Shown in pieces: positions 54,516 to 63,647 of a stretch of 64,000 bases of DNA. The position numbers and the translations under genes are program-made. Numbering within the stretch: the stretch's first letter is position 1; every line of letters starts with the position of its first letter. The notes below the pieces were generated by a model. It was not told where the DNA came from and did no database searches. It saw only the letters and a program-made list of their open reading frames with translations. The DNA is from PGYT01 sp963675055. GTDB taxonomy: Bacteria > Bacteroidota > Ignavibacteria > Ignavibacteriales > Melioribacteraceae. Location of the stretch: the NCBI GenBank assembly GCA_963675055.2, contig CAXXJE010000002.1:1-64000 (forward strand), in the 5' to 3' direction.

Positions 54516-55166
54516 ATGAAACTAATACTGGCTGAAATAAAGTACTATAAACCGGTTTTTATCGCAATGTCATTGCCTCTGATAATTTTTACATTATCCG
54601 GACTGGCTGACGTAAAGGTTCTAACAAAACTCGAATTTGTCGACAAGTATTTCTGGTCGATTACAATAGGCATGGGAACATACATGCTCATTTACGGAAT
54701 ACAGGTTGCCAGAATAAAAGAGCAGAGGGACAGGCTGCACGCTATACTGCCCGTAAAACAAAGTTACTTCTCAATGGCACGTTACGTATTCGGTTTACTT
54801 CCTGTTGTAGTCACAGCTGTTTACCTGGTATTGCTCGGATATATCTTACCCTCAGACTGGTTTGTGTATGTTATAAGAGTTGTTGCACAGCTCGGACTGC
54901 TCTTTATCGCTTTAGGTGCACTGTCAATACTCTACGAAATAGTAAAATTCGGATCTGCAACAAAGGGTGCCAACATCAACTTAATTGCATCCGCAGCTTT
55001 TGTCATAATATCCATTTTATCCGCCGGACTTATATACGGAGTAACTATATCCATTATAAAACCTCTGCCTGTGGGAGGTGACGAAATGTACTTCTATCTG
55101 TGGGCTTTGGTACTCACTAATGTTTCTTATATAATTTTTATGAGAAGAAAATCATATGCAGTATGA
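54516..55166 (+). CDS. ABC-2-like membrane protein, paralogue 1 of 5
   Basis: A 216-aa protein with about six membrane helices. Between helix 2 and 3 the cytoplasmic loop reads RIKEQRDRLHAILPVKQSYFSMARYV. This loop is shared in pattern with the four following proteins (K/R-E-x-R-x-R-x-x-x-LP, then a later A-R). It begins 4 bases after the ATPase stop and probably forms the translocation path, alone or with its paralogues. Confidence 0.82.
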   Translation: MKLILAEIKYYKPVFIAMSLPLIIFTLSGLADVKVLTKLEFVDKYFWSITIGMGTYMLIYGIQVARIKEQRDRLHAILPVKQSYFSMARYVFGLLPVVVTAVYLVLLGYILPSDWFVYVIRVVAQLGLLFIALGALSILYEIVKFGSATKGANINLIASAAFVIISILSAGLIYGVTISIIKPLPVGGDEMYFYLWALVLTNVSYIIFMRRKSYAV

Positions 55167-55203
55167 TGGAAGACATAATAACAAACAGATAGGAATTATA
55201 AAA

Positions 55204-55845
55204 ATGTGGACTGTCTTAAGGTCGGAAATAATATACATTAAAAAATTCTCAGTAATAACCTATGTCCTTCCTCTTATCTATATTGCCCTGCTTGTTTATG
55301 GTATAAGATACGATGATAATTTATACGACTATTACAGAATAGCTGGAACGCTCATCTTCGGTATGATTCCGGTAATATTGGTTGCCACTGCATTTACTGC
55401 CTCATTAAAAGAAAAACGAACCAGACTTCAGTGTTTGCTGCCTCTAAGATCAATGAAAATAGGTTCGGCAAGGATATTGTATTTTATTTTCCCAATAATA
55501 TATTTGAATTTACTTGGGATAACAGCATTGCTTATATCCGGTAACGGATGGGACTTGATATCAAACAAAATTGTATATGAGTACGGAGCAATGTCAATGA
55601 TTCTATCAGGTTTATATATAGCCTACGAATTTTTTATTGTAAGTGAAATAAACAGTGACTTGTCGAAGTTACTACTCGGTGGAGTATTTCTTATTATCCT
55701 CCTTGCGGTGTTATTTAAAGTAGACAACCTTCTTTGGAACGAAGTTCCGCAGGCATATATCGGCTGGCTATATACTTCGATAAGCATCACGGTTTTGCCT
55801 GCAGGCTATTTTCTTTTTATCAGACGAAAAAACTTCTTGGACTGA
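55204..55845 (+). CDS. ABC-2-like membrane protein, paralogue 2 of 5
   Basis: ATG at 55204 follows TAGGAATT at a good distance and gives a protein (213 aa) that starts like its paralogues; the longer frame from 55156 overlaps the previous gene. About six membrane helices. The loop reads LKEKRTRLQCLLPLRSMKIGSARILY, the same pattern as in the other four. Confidence 0.8.
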   Translation: MWTVLRSEIIYIKKFSVITYVLPLIYIALLVYGIRYDDNLYDYYRIAGTLIFGMIPVILVATAFTASLKEKRTRLQCLLPLRSMKIGSARILYFIFPIIYLNLLGITALLISGNGWDLISNKIVYEYGAMSMILSGLYIAYEFFIVSEINSDLSKLLLGGVFLIILLAVLFKVDNLLWNEVPQAYIGWLYTSISITVLPAGYFLFIRRKNFLD

Positions 55846-55854
55846 GGACTAATA

Positions 55855-56523
55855 ATGATAAAGCTGCTAATAAATGAATTCAGATATAGTTGGTTGGTAT
55901 GGGTTTTATTAATGCTACCGCTCCCGGTATATAGCATATTTTCATTAACAAACTACCAATTGCTAAGCGGCCCGGCATTCGAGATTGACTACTGGGGTGG
56001 AATGTACGCTGTGTATATGAGCATTCTCTACATAATATATTGGGGCAGATCGTCGAAAGAAAAACACGAAAGAATATTCGCTCAGTTGCCTGTTGCACAG
56101 AAAGAAGTTGCTAAGTCCAGGTTTTTTTTCCATTTGATTCCAATTATAATAATACTTGCATATTTAGTAATTGTTCAATTACAACTACTCGATCGATGGC
56201 CAGCAGAAACTTCAAGTCTCATTGGACAGACCGGCTTGTTGTTCGGGATGTTCGCGGCTATTTATGCAGCAAGAGAAATATGGGTATTAACGGAAAACTA
56301 CGGCTCTTTATTCCGTGTCATGTTTTCAGCGTCTCCGGTTGTCTTTCATATCACCGCCTCAATTGGAATACTAACACTTCTTCACTTTTTATATAATGTT
56401 CCTGATGAAGAGTTATCTCAAATAATATTTATTTATTCAAAAATTCTTTTTTACATAAATGCATATGTAATATTATTGATAATGCCGTTTACATATCAGC
56501 GGCGAAAATCATTTTTAACATAA
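55855..56523 (+). CDS. ABC-2-like membrane protein, paralogue 3 of 5
   Basis: A 222-aa protein with about six membrane helices; loop SKEKHERIFAQLPVAQKEVAKSRFFF carries the shared pattern. Start ATG 9 bases after the previous stop, GAGGA upstream. Part of the same operon; probable membrane partner of the single ATPase. Confidence 0.8.
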   Translation: MIKLLINEFRYSWLVWVLLMLPLPVYSIFSLTNYQLLSGPAFEIDYWGGMYAVYMSILYIIYWGRSSKEKHERIFAQLPVAQKEVAKSRFFFHLIPIIIILAYLVIVQLQLLDRWPAETSSLIGQTGLLFGMFAAIYAAREIWVLTENYGSLFRVMFSASPVVFHITASIGILTLLHFLYNVPDEELSQIIFIYSKILFYINAYVILLIMPFTYQRRKSFLT

Positions 56524-56533
56524 GGAAGTCTGT

Positions 56534-57163
56534 ATGTGGCGCATGATCAGGGCCGAATTTAGTTATGTCAGGTTTGCACGGATAGTTACAATAATTCCGG
56601 CGATTATTGTTATGACAATACTAATTTACAAAACAGTAAATGTTATTAATCTGACAATGTATATGTCCACGTTAATCATCGTTGCAAATATCGTTGGCAT
56701 TCGAATTAAAGAGAAACGGAGTAATCGGGAGGTATTGCTGCCGCTGAAACGTAAAAGCATAGCTGCTTTCAGATCGTCAGTTATTGTTATACCATCATTA
56801 ACATTCCTTTTAATTGGAATTCCCGCCCAACTGATTTATACAGGTTATCTTGAGTCCTGGTATGACAGCATTTATGAATTGATGATGATGTTAGGAGTTG
56901 TATTGCTGCTGGGAAACATATACCTGTATTTAAGCGACCTTTACTCAATCACTATAGCGAAAGGATCAAAACTTTTATTTAATTCCATCTCCTTGACCGT
57001 TCTGCTGGTTGCAATGATAATCATTGCCCTGTCGGTAAAAAGTATTTTTAACTCGTCATTTATATCGGGTGTAATATCAATCATTGTTCTTCTTGCTTCC
57101 GGATCGGCGATGACAGTCGCAGCCATTAAAACCTACAATGAACGGGAAATATTAACAGATTAA
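56534..57163 (+). CDS. ABC-2-like membrane protein, paralogue 4 of 5
   Basis: A 209-aa protein with about six membrane helices; loop IKEKRSNREVLLPLKRKSIAAFRSSV fits the pattern, with Arg in place of the usual Ala-Arg spacing. AAGGAAG lies before the ATG. It is the most diverged of the five. Confidence 0.78.
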   Translation: MWRMIRAEFSYVRFARIVTIIPAIIVMTILIYKTVNVINLTMYMSTLIIVANIVGIRIKEKRSNREVLLPLKRKSIAAFRSSVIVIPSLTFLLIGIPAQLIYTGYLESWYDSIYELMMMLGVVLLLGNIYLYLSDLYSITIAKGSKLLFNSISLTVLLVAMIIIALSVKSIFNSSFISGVISIIVLLASGSAMTVAAIKTYNEREILTD

Positions 57164-57179
57164 ATCTCAATGGATATTT

Positions 57180-57899
57180 ATGTGGAAACTAATACAATCT
57201 GATTTGAAGTATAACAGGACTTATATCATCTTCGGAATCGTATTCAGTCTTATCTTTATGATGCCTTATTTTATAAGCGGATATATCGAGGAGAAACTCG
57301 TTATGTATGCACCGGCATCAGTTGCATTCTGGATGTTCCTTTTCGGGCGATGGGGCTCGTATATGTTCTTTAAGGACAATTTAGAACGTGTCTATGCCTC
57401 CCTCCCACTGCCATACCGGGATATTGCAAAAGCACGGCTGGGAACCGGAATTGTTTTATGGTTCTCTCTCATAGGAATGGTGCTGATCTCATATATGTTT
57501 TTTACAGACATACTTTTAAACAATAAGCTGTGGGCATTCTTGTTTATAAATGGTCTGGCCCTCACAGTCAATGCTTTCATTTACGTCTGGCACGATTTCA
57601 TCTTTATTAAACCGGGTAAGTATCGAAAGGCTGTTTCATACGCTTTCTACTTCCCTGTCGCATTCTTAATAATCGGACTTGTATATTTCACAACATCAGC
57701 AACATTCACGGTATTTGGCGAACTTCAGACAGATCTGCGAGGTTATGCTTTTACTTCACTCTCTGCAATTGTCACAAATACAATTGGACTCGGCATGACG
57801 ATACTTAGCTATTACATGTACCAGCACAGGTATTCATACCTGCGTTCAGAGTTCGGACTTAAATCTAACATTAGAGTAAAATCAGAAGATATATCATAA
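57180..57899 (+). CDS. ABC-2-like membrane protein, paralogue 5 of 5
   Basis: A 239-aa protein with about six membrane helices; loop FKDNLERVYASLPLPYRDIAKARLGTG has the shared pattern (Lys-x-Asn in place of KEK). A 25-residue charged C-terminal tail is longer than in its paralogues. It starts 16 bases after paralogue 4 and is followed by the Yip1-family gene 22 bases on. Confidence 0.8.
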   Translation: MWKLIQSDLKYNRTYIIFGIVFSLIFMMPYFISGYIEEKLVMYAPASVAFWMFLFGRWGSYMFFKDNLERVYASLPLPYRDIAKARLGTGIVLWFSLIGMVLISYMFFTDILLNNKLWAFLFINGLALTVNAFIYVWHDFIFIKPGKYRKAVSYAFYFPVAFLIIGLVYFTTSATFTVFGELQTDLRGYAFTSLSAIVTNTIGLGMTILSYYMYQHRYSYLRSEFGLKSNIRVKSEDIS

Positions 57900-57921
57900 A
57901 CTAAATAATCCGGGGGGATTT

Positions 57922-58725
57922 ATGAGTAACGAATCATTCATTATAGCCGGGGAGAGTTCAACCACACTTTCCTTTACGGACAAAATTACAGGTGTACTTG
58001 CCGAGCCTGTAAGTTTTTTCAAACAATTATCACACGAGAAACCGGCAGCTTTGAACTGGCTTATTCCGCTGCTCGTTCTGGTAGTTATATCATCCGCAAC
58101 CAATTACATAATGATAAACAATCCTGTTATCAGGGTTCAGGCAGTAGATAAACAAATGGCAATTATCGAGAAGGCGCTGGATGACGCTATTGCATCAGGA
58201 CAAATACCACGGGAGGCGGCGGATGCACAGCGGGAACAGTACAGGGAACGAATTGAACAGCAAATTGAGTCGGGCACAATAATCACTATTATCTCTCAAC
58301 TGGTAGTAGTCTTTGTATTGTTCTTTATAGTATCAGGTATATTCCATCTGCTGTCACACTTTGCGCTAAAAGGAGAAGGGACTTACGCAACTGCGCTAAG
58401 TGCATATGGCTCCGCATATTACATATTAATCGTGCAGGTTATTGCCGTACTAATTTTAGCCCTGGCAACCGATAAACTAATAACGGGAATACACGCCGGA
58501 CTTCTCCTGGACCTTGACAGTAAGCAATTCGGAGGATTTCTACTGAGCAAACTGGATCCATTTACCATATGGTTTTACTCTATCGTAAGTATAGGGTTCG
58601 CAAAGTTGTATAGGTCTAACAGTGTGAGCAAGTATTTTATTACTGTATTCGCATTCTGGATCGGGTTCAGCGTATTATTCTTTATTGCATCAACGCAGTT
58701 TCCTTTCCTGAAAATGTTTATGTAA
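57922..58725 (+). CDS. Yip1-family membrane protein
   Basis: A 267-aa protein with about five membrane helices. The N-terminal segment KITGVLAEPVSFFKQL and the following LNWLIPLLVLVVISSATNYIM match the Yip1 domain opening. A 50-residue charged soluble region (about 70-115) follows, then LFFIVSGIFHLLSHFALKGEG. Bacterial Yip1-family proteins have no firmly known role. It sits at the end of the ABC operon and is followed by a terminator, so it is probably a member. Confidence 0.8.
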   Translation: MSNESFIIAGESSTTLSFTDKITGVLAEPVSFFKQLSHEKPAALNWLIPLLVLVVISSATNYIMINNPVIRVQAVDKQMAIIEKALDDAIASGQIPREAADAQREQYRERIEQQIESGTIITIISQLVVVFVLFFIVSGIFHLLSHFALKGEGTYATALSAYGSAYYILIVQVIAVLILALATDKLITGIHAGLLLDLDSKQFGGFLLSKLDPFTIWFYSIVSIGFAKLYRSNSVSKYFITVFAFWIGFSVLFFIASTQFPFLKMFM

Positions 58726-58737
58726 TAATTCTGTTCA

Positions 58738-58775
58738 CCTTGAAGAACAGTAATGTTCTTCAGGGCGTGTTATTT
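58738..58775 (+). terminator. Intrinsic terminator of the ABC/Yip1 operon
   Basis: CCTTGAAGAACA (58738-58749) pairs with TGTTCTTCAGGG (58754-58765), with one G-U pair, around a GTAA tetraloop; GTGTTATTT follows. It lies 13 bases after the Yip1 gene stop. Confidence 0.75.
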
Positions 58776-59119
58776 GTCATTTGGATTCTTCTTTTTTCAT
58801 GACTGCACAGTACATCAGAACATCGTATTTCCCTCTTAACTGTTTCCCAAGTTTGCAGGCTTCCGGCAATGGAAATATTTCCCTTAGGAATCCATCAACG
58901 GCATTTAAAAAATCACTTTACTGCTTGCCTTAATAGCGAGCTTTTTATGTAATTGATTCATATTCATCCTTAAATTGATTTCTATCTTTTAATATCCAGA
59001 TGGCATCAAGTTAAATATTTTCTCTGAAATTGTTATTTTAATTTTCAATATCTGATTCCGGAAAATGTAAATCTTTTCAGGTGTATACTCGTCCAAATAA
59101 AAACTTCGGAGTAAGAATT
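58776..59119. other. Gene-free stretch of about 340 bases
   Basis: No full gene is seen. A minus-strand frame (about 58784-58925) reads DFLNAVDGFLREIFPLPEAC and continues to VMKKEESK without a good start. It could be the tail of a lost gene; I do not recognise it. The right end holds the leader of the glycosyltransferase gene. Confidence 0.4.
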
Positions 59120-60667
59120 ATGTCGGGAACAACAAATGAGTATCAAAGCAGTGCGGGGATTAAACCCCTCCACCTAATCTGGTTCTTTTCTTTTGTTAAT
59201 CTGGCGGTGCTGCTGATCTTCAATCACGGTTACGGTTATTTCAGAGATGAGTTTTACTATGTTGCCTGCGGCGAACACTTAGCCTGGGGTTATGTTGATC
59301 AGCCGCCATTAGTGGCATTAGTTGCCAAGCTGGCAACAACAATTTTCGGAAAGTCTGTATTCGCCTTAAGAATATTACCCGCTGTTGCTTGCAGTGCTAC
59401 TGTGTTTATTGCCGGATTGATGATTCGCGAACTCAACGGAAGCAAACTTGCAATAATAGTTGGACTAACAGCCGTCGCATTTTCACCTGTACTGCTGGGT
59501 ATCAGCGGAACATTTTCCATGAATTCTTTTGATGTTCTCTTCTGCACATTACTTCTCTACTTTGTAATTCTTCTAATTAACCGAAGCAATGACAAGTACT
59601 GGATTTGGATCGGTGTTGTTGCAGGTATCGGACTGCTGAACAAGATATCAATTTTCTTTATAGCGTTTGGAATAGTATCGGCATTTCTATTTACACGACA
59701 GAGAAAGCAGTTTAGTAATAAGTATATGTGGATTGCCGCAGCAATAGCGTTCCTGATATTCCTGCCGCATCTGATTTGGCAATATGTAAACGGATTCCCG
59801 ACGCTTGAATTTATGCGCAACGCAACACTGTTTAAAAATATAGCTTTCTCTCCCCTTGCATTTATAAGTGAGCATTTACTGGATCTTCATCCCGCGTCTG
59901 TGATTTTACTGCTCGCTCTAATCTCTACATTGTTTACCAAGCGCTACAAATCATTCAGAGTGTATGCCGTTATATACCTGTCAGTATTAATCTTATTCCT
60001 GTTTACCAATGCCAAACCGTACTATATTGCCATACTCGATCCTATGATCCTGGCTGTTGGGTCAGTAATTTTTGTCAACTTCCTTGAAAATAATAATAAA
60101 AAATGGATTGTAATCACCATCTTTATTGTCAACATACCTTTCTATCTTGCAACAATTCCTTTTGCTCTACCTGTTCTGGAACCGGAAGACTATGTCGCTT
60201 ACGGACAGTTCACGGGCATTACGCCTGCTGCAGCTGAACGACATGAAATGGGTCCGCTTCCACAGCATTTTGCAGACAGATTCGGGTGGGAAGATCTTGC
60301 AAAAGAGGTTTCGGAAGTTTATTTGAGTTTGCCGGAACATGAGCGGGAAGGTGTAGTGGTTTTCGGACAGAACTATGGTGAAGCCGGAGCGATAGATTTT
60401 TTCAGGGATAAGTATCCCCTGCCGCCTGCGATTAGTAATCATAATAATTACTGGCTGTGGGGATACCCTGAAGACAAGAGTGACAGCGTTGTTATTGTTA
60501 TCGGCAGCAACTTAGAAGATAATTCAGAATTCTTTTATGAGGTAACTGAAGCAGCAACGCACTACAACAAGTACGGTATGCCGTATGAGAATGTGGGCAT
60601 CTTTATATGCAGAAATCCCAAACGAAATCTAAAAGTGATTTGGAATGATTTTAAAAGCTTCAACTGA
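59120..60667 (+). CDS. ArnT/PMT-like membrane glycosyltransferase (GT-C fold)
   Basis: ATG at 59120 follows CGGAG at a good distance, so it is preferred over GTG 59081. The 515-aa protein has about 11 membrane helices. The first periplasmic loop has YGYFRDEFYYVACGEHLAWGYVDQPPLVALVA, with the acidic residues that bind the lipid-linked sugar in the PMT_2 family. A C-terminal periplasmic domain of about 170 residues follows. It would transfer a sugar from a polyprenyl phosphate to an acceptor outside the membrane, such as lipid A or protein. The PAP2 gene 23 bases on could recycle polyprenyl diphosphate, a plausible pairing. Confidence 0.87.
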   Translation: MSGTTNEYQSSAGIKPLHLIWFFSFVNLAVLLIFNHGYGYFRDEFYYVACGEHLAWGYVDQPPLVALVAKLATTIFGKSVFALRILPAVACSATVFIAGLMIRELNGSKLAIIVGLTAVAFSPVLLGISGTFSMNSFDVLFCTLLLYFVILLINRSNDKYWIWIGVVAGIGLLNKISIFFIAFGIVSAFLFTRQRKQFSNKYMWIAAAIAFLIFLPHLIWQYVNGFPTLEFMRNATLFKNIAFSPLAFISEHLLDLHPASVILLLALISTLFTKRYKSFRVYAVIYLSVLILFLFTNAKPYYIAILDPMILAVGSVIFVNFLENNNKKWIVITIFIVNIPFYLATIPFALPVLEPEDYVAYGQFTGITPAAAERHEMGPLPQHFADRFGWEDLAKEVSEVYLSLPEHEREGVVVFGQNYGEAGAIDFFRDKYPLPPAISNHNNYWLWGYPEDKSDSVVIVIGSNLEDNSEFFYEVTEAATHYNKYGMPYENVGIFICRNPKRNLKVIWNDFKSFN

Positions 60668-60690
60668 TTTATTCATAATTAAAGATTATA

Positions 60691-61671
60691 ATGTTCCAGA
60701 CAGATATTATCAGGTTTCTTCAAAGCTTTAACTCGGAAACTCTGACCCACTTGATGAAATTTATAACAGCACTCGGGTATGAACAATTTTTCGTATTGCT
60801 TATAATCGCTATAATGTCTGGTGTGGATTTCCGTAAAGGATTTATAATTCTGCACGTGCTCGTCATTACAGGATTAATAACACAAATTGCGAAGGAGTAT
60901 TTTGCGCTCCCCAGACCCTGGTTTGTCGACTCTTCACTGAGCACATTCGGGAAACAGTTGGCAACCGAATTTGAATCATCAGGCGCATCCACATTTTTTA
61001 CCGGACTTCCCCATAATATAATTGGCAGTTACCGGCAAATTAAACCGGATTCATATGGATTCCCGTCGGGACATACAAGTACCGCGCTAGTACTCTGGAG
61101 TACTGTAATAGTTCTGTTCAATAAACGATGGATCAAAATCACTTCGATTTGTTTAATTATTCTGGTACCCCTTTCCCGGCTTTACCTGGCTAGACACTTT
61201 CCGGCTGATATTCTCGGAGGTTACATACTTGGTGGAATAGTATTGCTGATTGCCTGGTTAACAATTCTAAACAAAGCTCGGCTTAGAATATTCATGAATA
61301 CTGACAGATTGGCGTTGAACATTACTTTTAGAAGCCTTGCTAAACTAGCATATCTATTATTACTCCCTGTATTTTTTTATTTCATGGTTACGGAAGAGGC
61401 TGAAGTCCTGTCGGGCTATTTACTGGGAGCCAACATTGCATACATTTTAATATCGCATTCGCTCTATCCCAAGAATCCCGATGGAATTAAGCAGAGTGTT
61501 ACGGCAATATTGACAACTCCTTTAGTTTTCGCGGTTATCGGAGCGCTGGTAACTCAACTGCTTCCATTGGATGGGGCCGGCGGCAACAATCAATTCATCA
61601 AGGGAACTTTGATCACGTTTCCTGGAATTTATTTAAGCAATGTAATCATTTCAAAAATTCACTTTAACTAA
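60691..61671 (+). CDS. PAP2-family membrane phosphatase
   Basis: The 326-aa protein carries the three PAP2 motifs: KEYFALPRP, PSGHTSTA and SRLYLARHFPADILGG. Membrane helices surround them, and four more helices follow the core, longer than a minimal PAP2 enzyme. Substrates in the family include undecaprenyl diphosphate and phosphatidic acid. It follows the ArnT-like gene. Confidence 0.9.
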   Translation: MFQTDIIRFLQSFNSETLTHLMKFITALGYEQFFVLLIIAIMSGVDFRKGFIILHVLVITGLITQIAKEYFALPRPWFVDSSLSTFGKQLATEFESSGASTFFTGLPHNIIGSYRQIKPDSYGFPSGHTSTALVLWSTVIVLFNKRWIKITSICLIILVPLSRLYLARHFPADILGGYILGGIVLLIAWLTILNKARLRIFMNTDRLALNITFRSLAKLAYLLLLPVFFYFMVTEEAEVLSGYLLGANIAYILISHSLYPKNPDGIKQSVTAILTTPLVFAVIGALVTQLLPLDGAGGNNQFIKGTLITFPGIYLSNVIISKIHFN

Positions 61672-61685
61672 TTAGCATTGCAGTT

Positions 61686-61721
61686 GAAAAAAAAACCGGC
61701 AAGACATTGCATCCTGCCGGT
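61686..61721 (-). terminator. Hairpin with T-run on the minus strand
   Basis: ACCGGCA (61695-61701) and TGCCGGT (61715-61721) form a 7-bp stem. The ten A before it make it a proper terminator only on the minus strand, yet no minus-strand gene ends here. On the plus strand there is no T-run. Confidence 0.6.
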
Positions 61722-62468
61722 ATACCGTTATAGAGGGCATATGAGGGGTTTAGGGAAGTGTTATTAGGGCAACTTTTCAAAAAACTTTATATTACTACCT
61801 AGTAAAAAGAATAATCTGGTATATTGTTCCCGTAATAGAAGTCCGTAATTTTTCCCACTTGCAGATTTACTTTCCGTAAATCAGCCCTTAATTTAAGGTA
61901 AAACGAAATTAAAAATATAACAGAACAAATTATCTTTATAAACAACAGAAATTGCAGAAATTATCTTCAAAGAAATATTAATATCTATACTCGAATACCG
62001 GATAAAACTTTCAACCCCAACCGGCAATTAAAAGATGCATTAATTTTAGCACTACGTGATAGTTAGTTCCCCGAGTACTAGACGCTTTCACAAACAGAAT
62101 GATGTTTCTTCTAAATCAACACAATATATTAAGAGTAACAAAATAGGACTTGCGAGTCATATATAAACCCAACCAAATTGAAATGTTTGAGCCACTCTCA
62201 AACATTCATCAGTACTCTTTGGTTGATCAGAATTTTAATACAAAGATAACAAACTAAATTAAGGACACAAAGATTTTTTTTGTGTTTCATTCATATGAAA
62301 AAATAGCATACATGATCATTTATATTTTTAAATCAGAAGTATAAATTGGTTCAAAATCCTGCAATTTGGGATTATTATGGAATTTCAAAAAGTTTATCGG
62401 ATAATAAAATCATTTATTATAACTTTACGAAACTTTAATATTTTCGCTAACATGAAGGAGAGAGAGTA
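61722..62468. other. Gene-free stretch of about 750 bases
   Basis: No coding frame stands out on either strand. It is AT-rich. A perfect 10-bp inverted repeat (62182-62206) lies in the right half. The minus strand ends in the terminator-like hairpin described above, so a small RNA or a very short gene on that strand is possible but not shown. Confidence 0.5.
62182..62206. repeat. Perfect 10-bp inverted repeat
   Basis: AATGTTTGAG (62182-62191) and CTCAAACATT (62197-62206) are exact reverse complements around CCACT. Outside it AACCAAA (62171-62177) and TTTGGTT (62218-62224) make a second, looser pair. It is 263 bases before the porin start, so an operator or a folded RNA is possible. Confidence 0.65.
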
Positions 62469-63578
62469 ATGATGGGAACTGCAAACAAGTATGTTCTTTT
62501 ATTATTAATATTGATTTCGGCAACACCAAACCTGTTTGCGCAGGATGCTGATCCTATTTCGGAAAAATCGATCCTCGACGGACTTAGAATCAGCGGTGAA
62601 TGGTTCGTTGGATATTATCGTTCGTTAAATAATGAAGAAACTAATGAGTTTGCGATAAAGAGAGGTTATTTAACAACAAGCAAGAAATTCAACAATCATC
62701 TTTCTGCCAGGTTGACCCAGGATATTTCCGTTGATCATGAAGGTGATGGAATTGGAAGTATTGAACTGCGAATTAAATACGCATACGCAAAGTACACATT
62801 CAGCGATTTCGGATTTCTATCAAAACCTTCGGTCGAGTTCGGGGTTGTACACAGGCCTTGGCTTAGTTTTGAACAGAAAATAAATGATTACCGGTCGCAG
62901 GGTAAAATGTATTTTGAACGAATTGGTATTATCAGTTCTGCTGATTACGGTTTGTATGTCGAGTCATTAATAGGCGGTGAGATGCCGGAAGATTACAAAA
63001 AAGAAGTAAATAAAAGCTATGCAGGAAGATACGGTAGTTTTGGTATAGGAATATATAACGGCGGCGGATACAACAAACTGGAGTACAACAAATCCAAGAA
63101 TATTGAAGCACGTTTAACATGTCGTCCTCTGCCTGATGTTATACCCGGCTTACAGTTTACGTATATCGGCGCATTCGGGAAAGGGAATACCGTTGACGAA
63201 CCGGATTATAAAATCAATTCCGGGTTCCTCTCGTATGAAAATAAAAGAATTGTATTTACCGGCACCTACTATACCGGAATAGGAGCTCAGGATGGTGAAG
63301 CCATTGACACGGAAGGTAATTCCGTCGATCAAACCGGGTATTCGGCATTCGCTGAAATTAAATTCCCGGAAATTTCAATGAGTCTTATTGGAAGATATGA
63401 CTACTTCCAACAGGATTATACTCCGCTTGAAACAGAATACAAAGGTTATTTCTTCGGCACTGCATACCATTTTCTTAAGGGTTCTAAAATTCTTGTAACA
63501 TATGATTCAGTTGAAGAAATTCAGGGAACTTCGAATACTGAAGGTATTCTTGAAATGACTCTTGAACTCCGTTTCTAA
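62469..63578 (+). CDS. Outer-membrane porin-like beta-barrel protein
   Basis: The 369-aa protein has a signal peptide (about 1-24, ending NLFAQ). Alternating strands of a 14- to 18-strand barrel follow: for example AIKRGYLTTSKKF, ELRIKYAYAKYTF, SKPSVEFGVVHRPW, VFTGTYYTGIG, GYFFGTAYHF. It ends in MTLELRF, whose terminal aromatic residue is the outer-membrane-barrel insertion signal. It resembles phosphate-selective (OprO/OprP-like) porins in general shape. AAGGAG lies 13 bases before ATG 62469; ATG 62472 is an equally good start. It stands before a GH27 gene and may admit oligosaccharides; that is inferred. Confidence 0.82.
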   Translation: MMGTANKYVLLLLILISATPNLFAQDADPISEKSILDGLRISGEWFVGYYRSLNNEETNEFAIKRGYLTTSKKFNNHLSARLTQDISVDHEGDGIGSIELRIKYAYAKYTFSDFGFLSKPSVEFGVVHRPWLSFEQKINDYRSQGKMYFERIGIISSADYGLYVESLIGGEMPEDYKKEVNKSYAGRYGSFGIGIYNGGGYNKLEYNKSKNIEARLTCRPLPDVIPGLQFTYIGAFGKGNTVDEPDYKINSGFLSYENKRIVFTGTYYTGIGAQDGEAIDTEGNSVDQTGYSAFAEIKFPEISMSLIGRYDYFQQDYTPLETEYKGYFFGTAYHFLKGSKILVTYDSVEEIQGTSNTEGILEMTLELRF

Positions 63579-63647
63579 TGTAGACACGTTGCTGAAGGAA
63601 TTTTTGAATAAATTGGGATTAATTATTTTAATCAGTGAGGTAAGCAA

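Noticed and set aside
55156..55203. Upstream start for permease paralogue 2
   Set aside because: It overlaps the previous gene, and the extra residues are not hydrophobic; ATG 55204 has a good ribosome-binding site and matches its paralogues.
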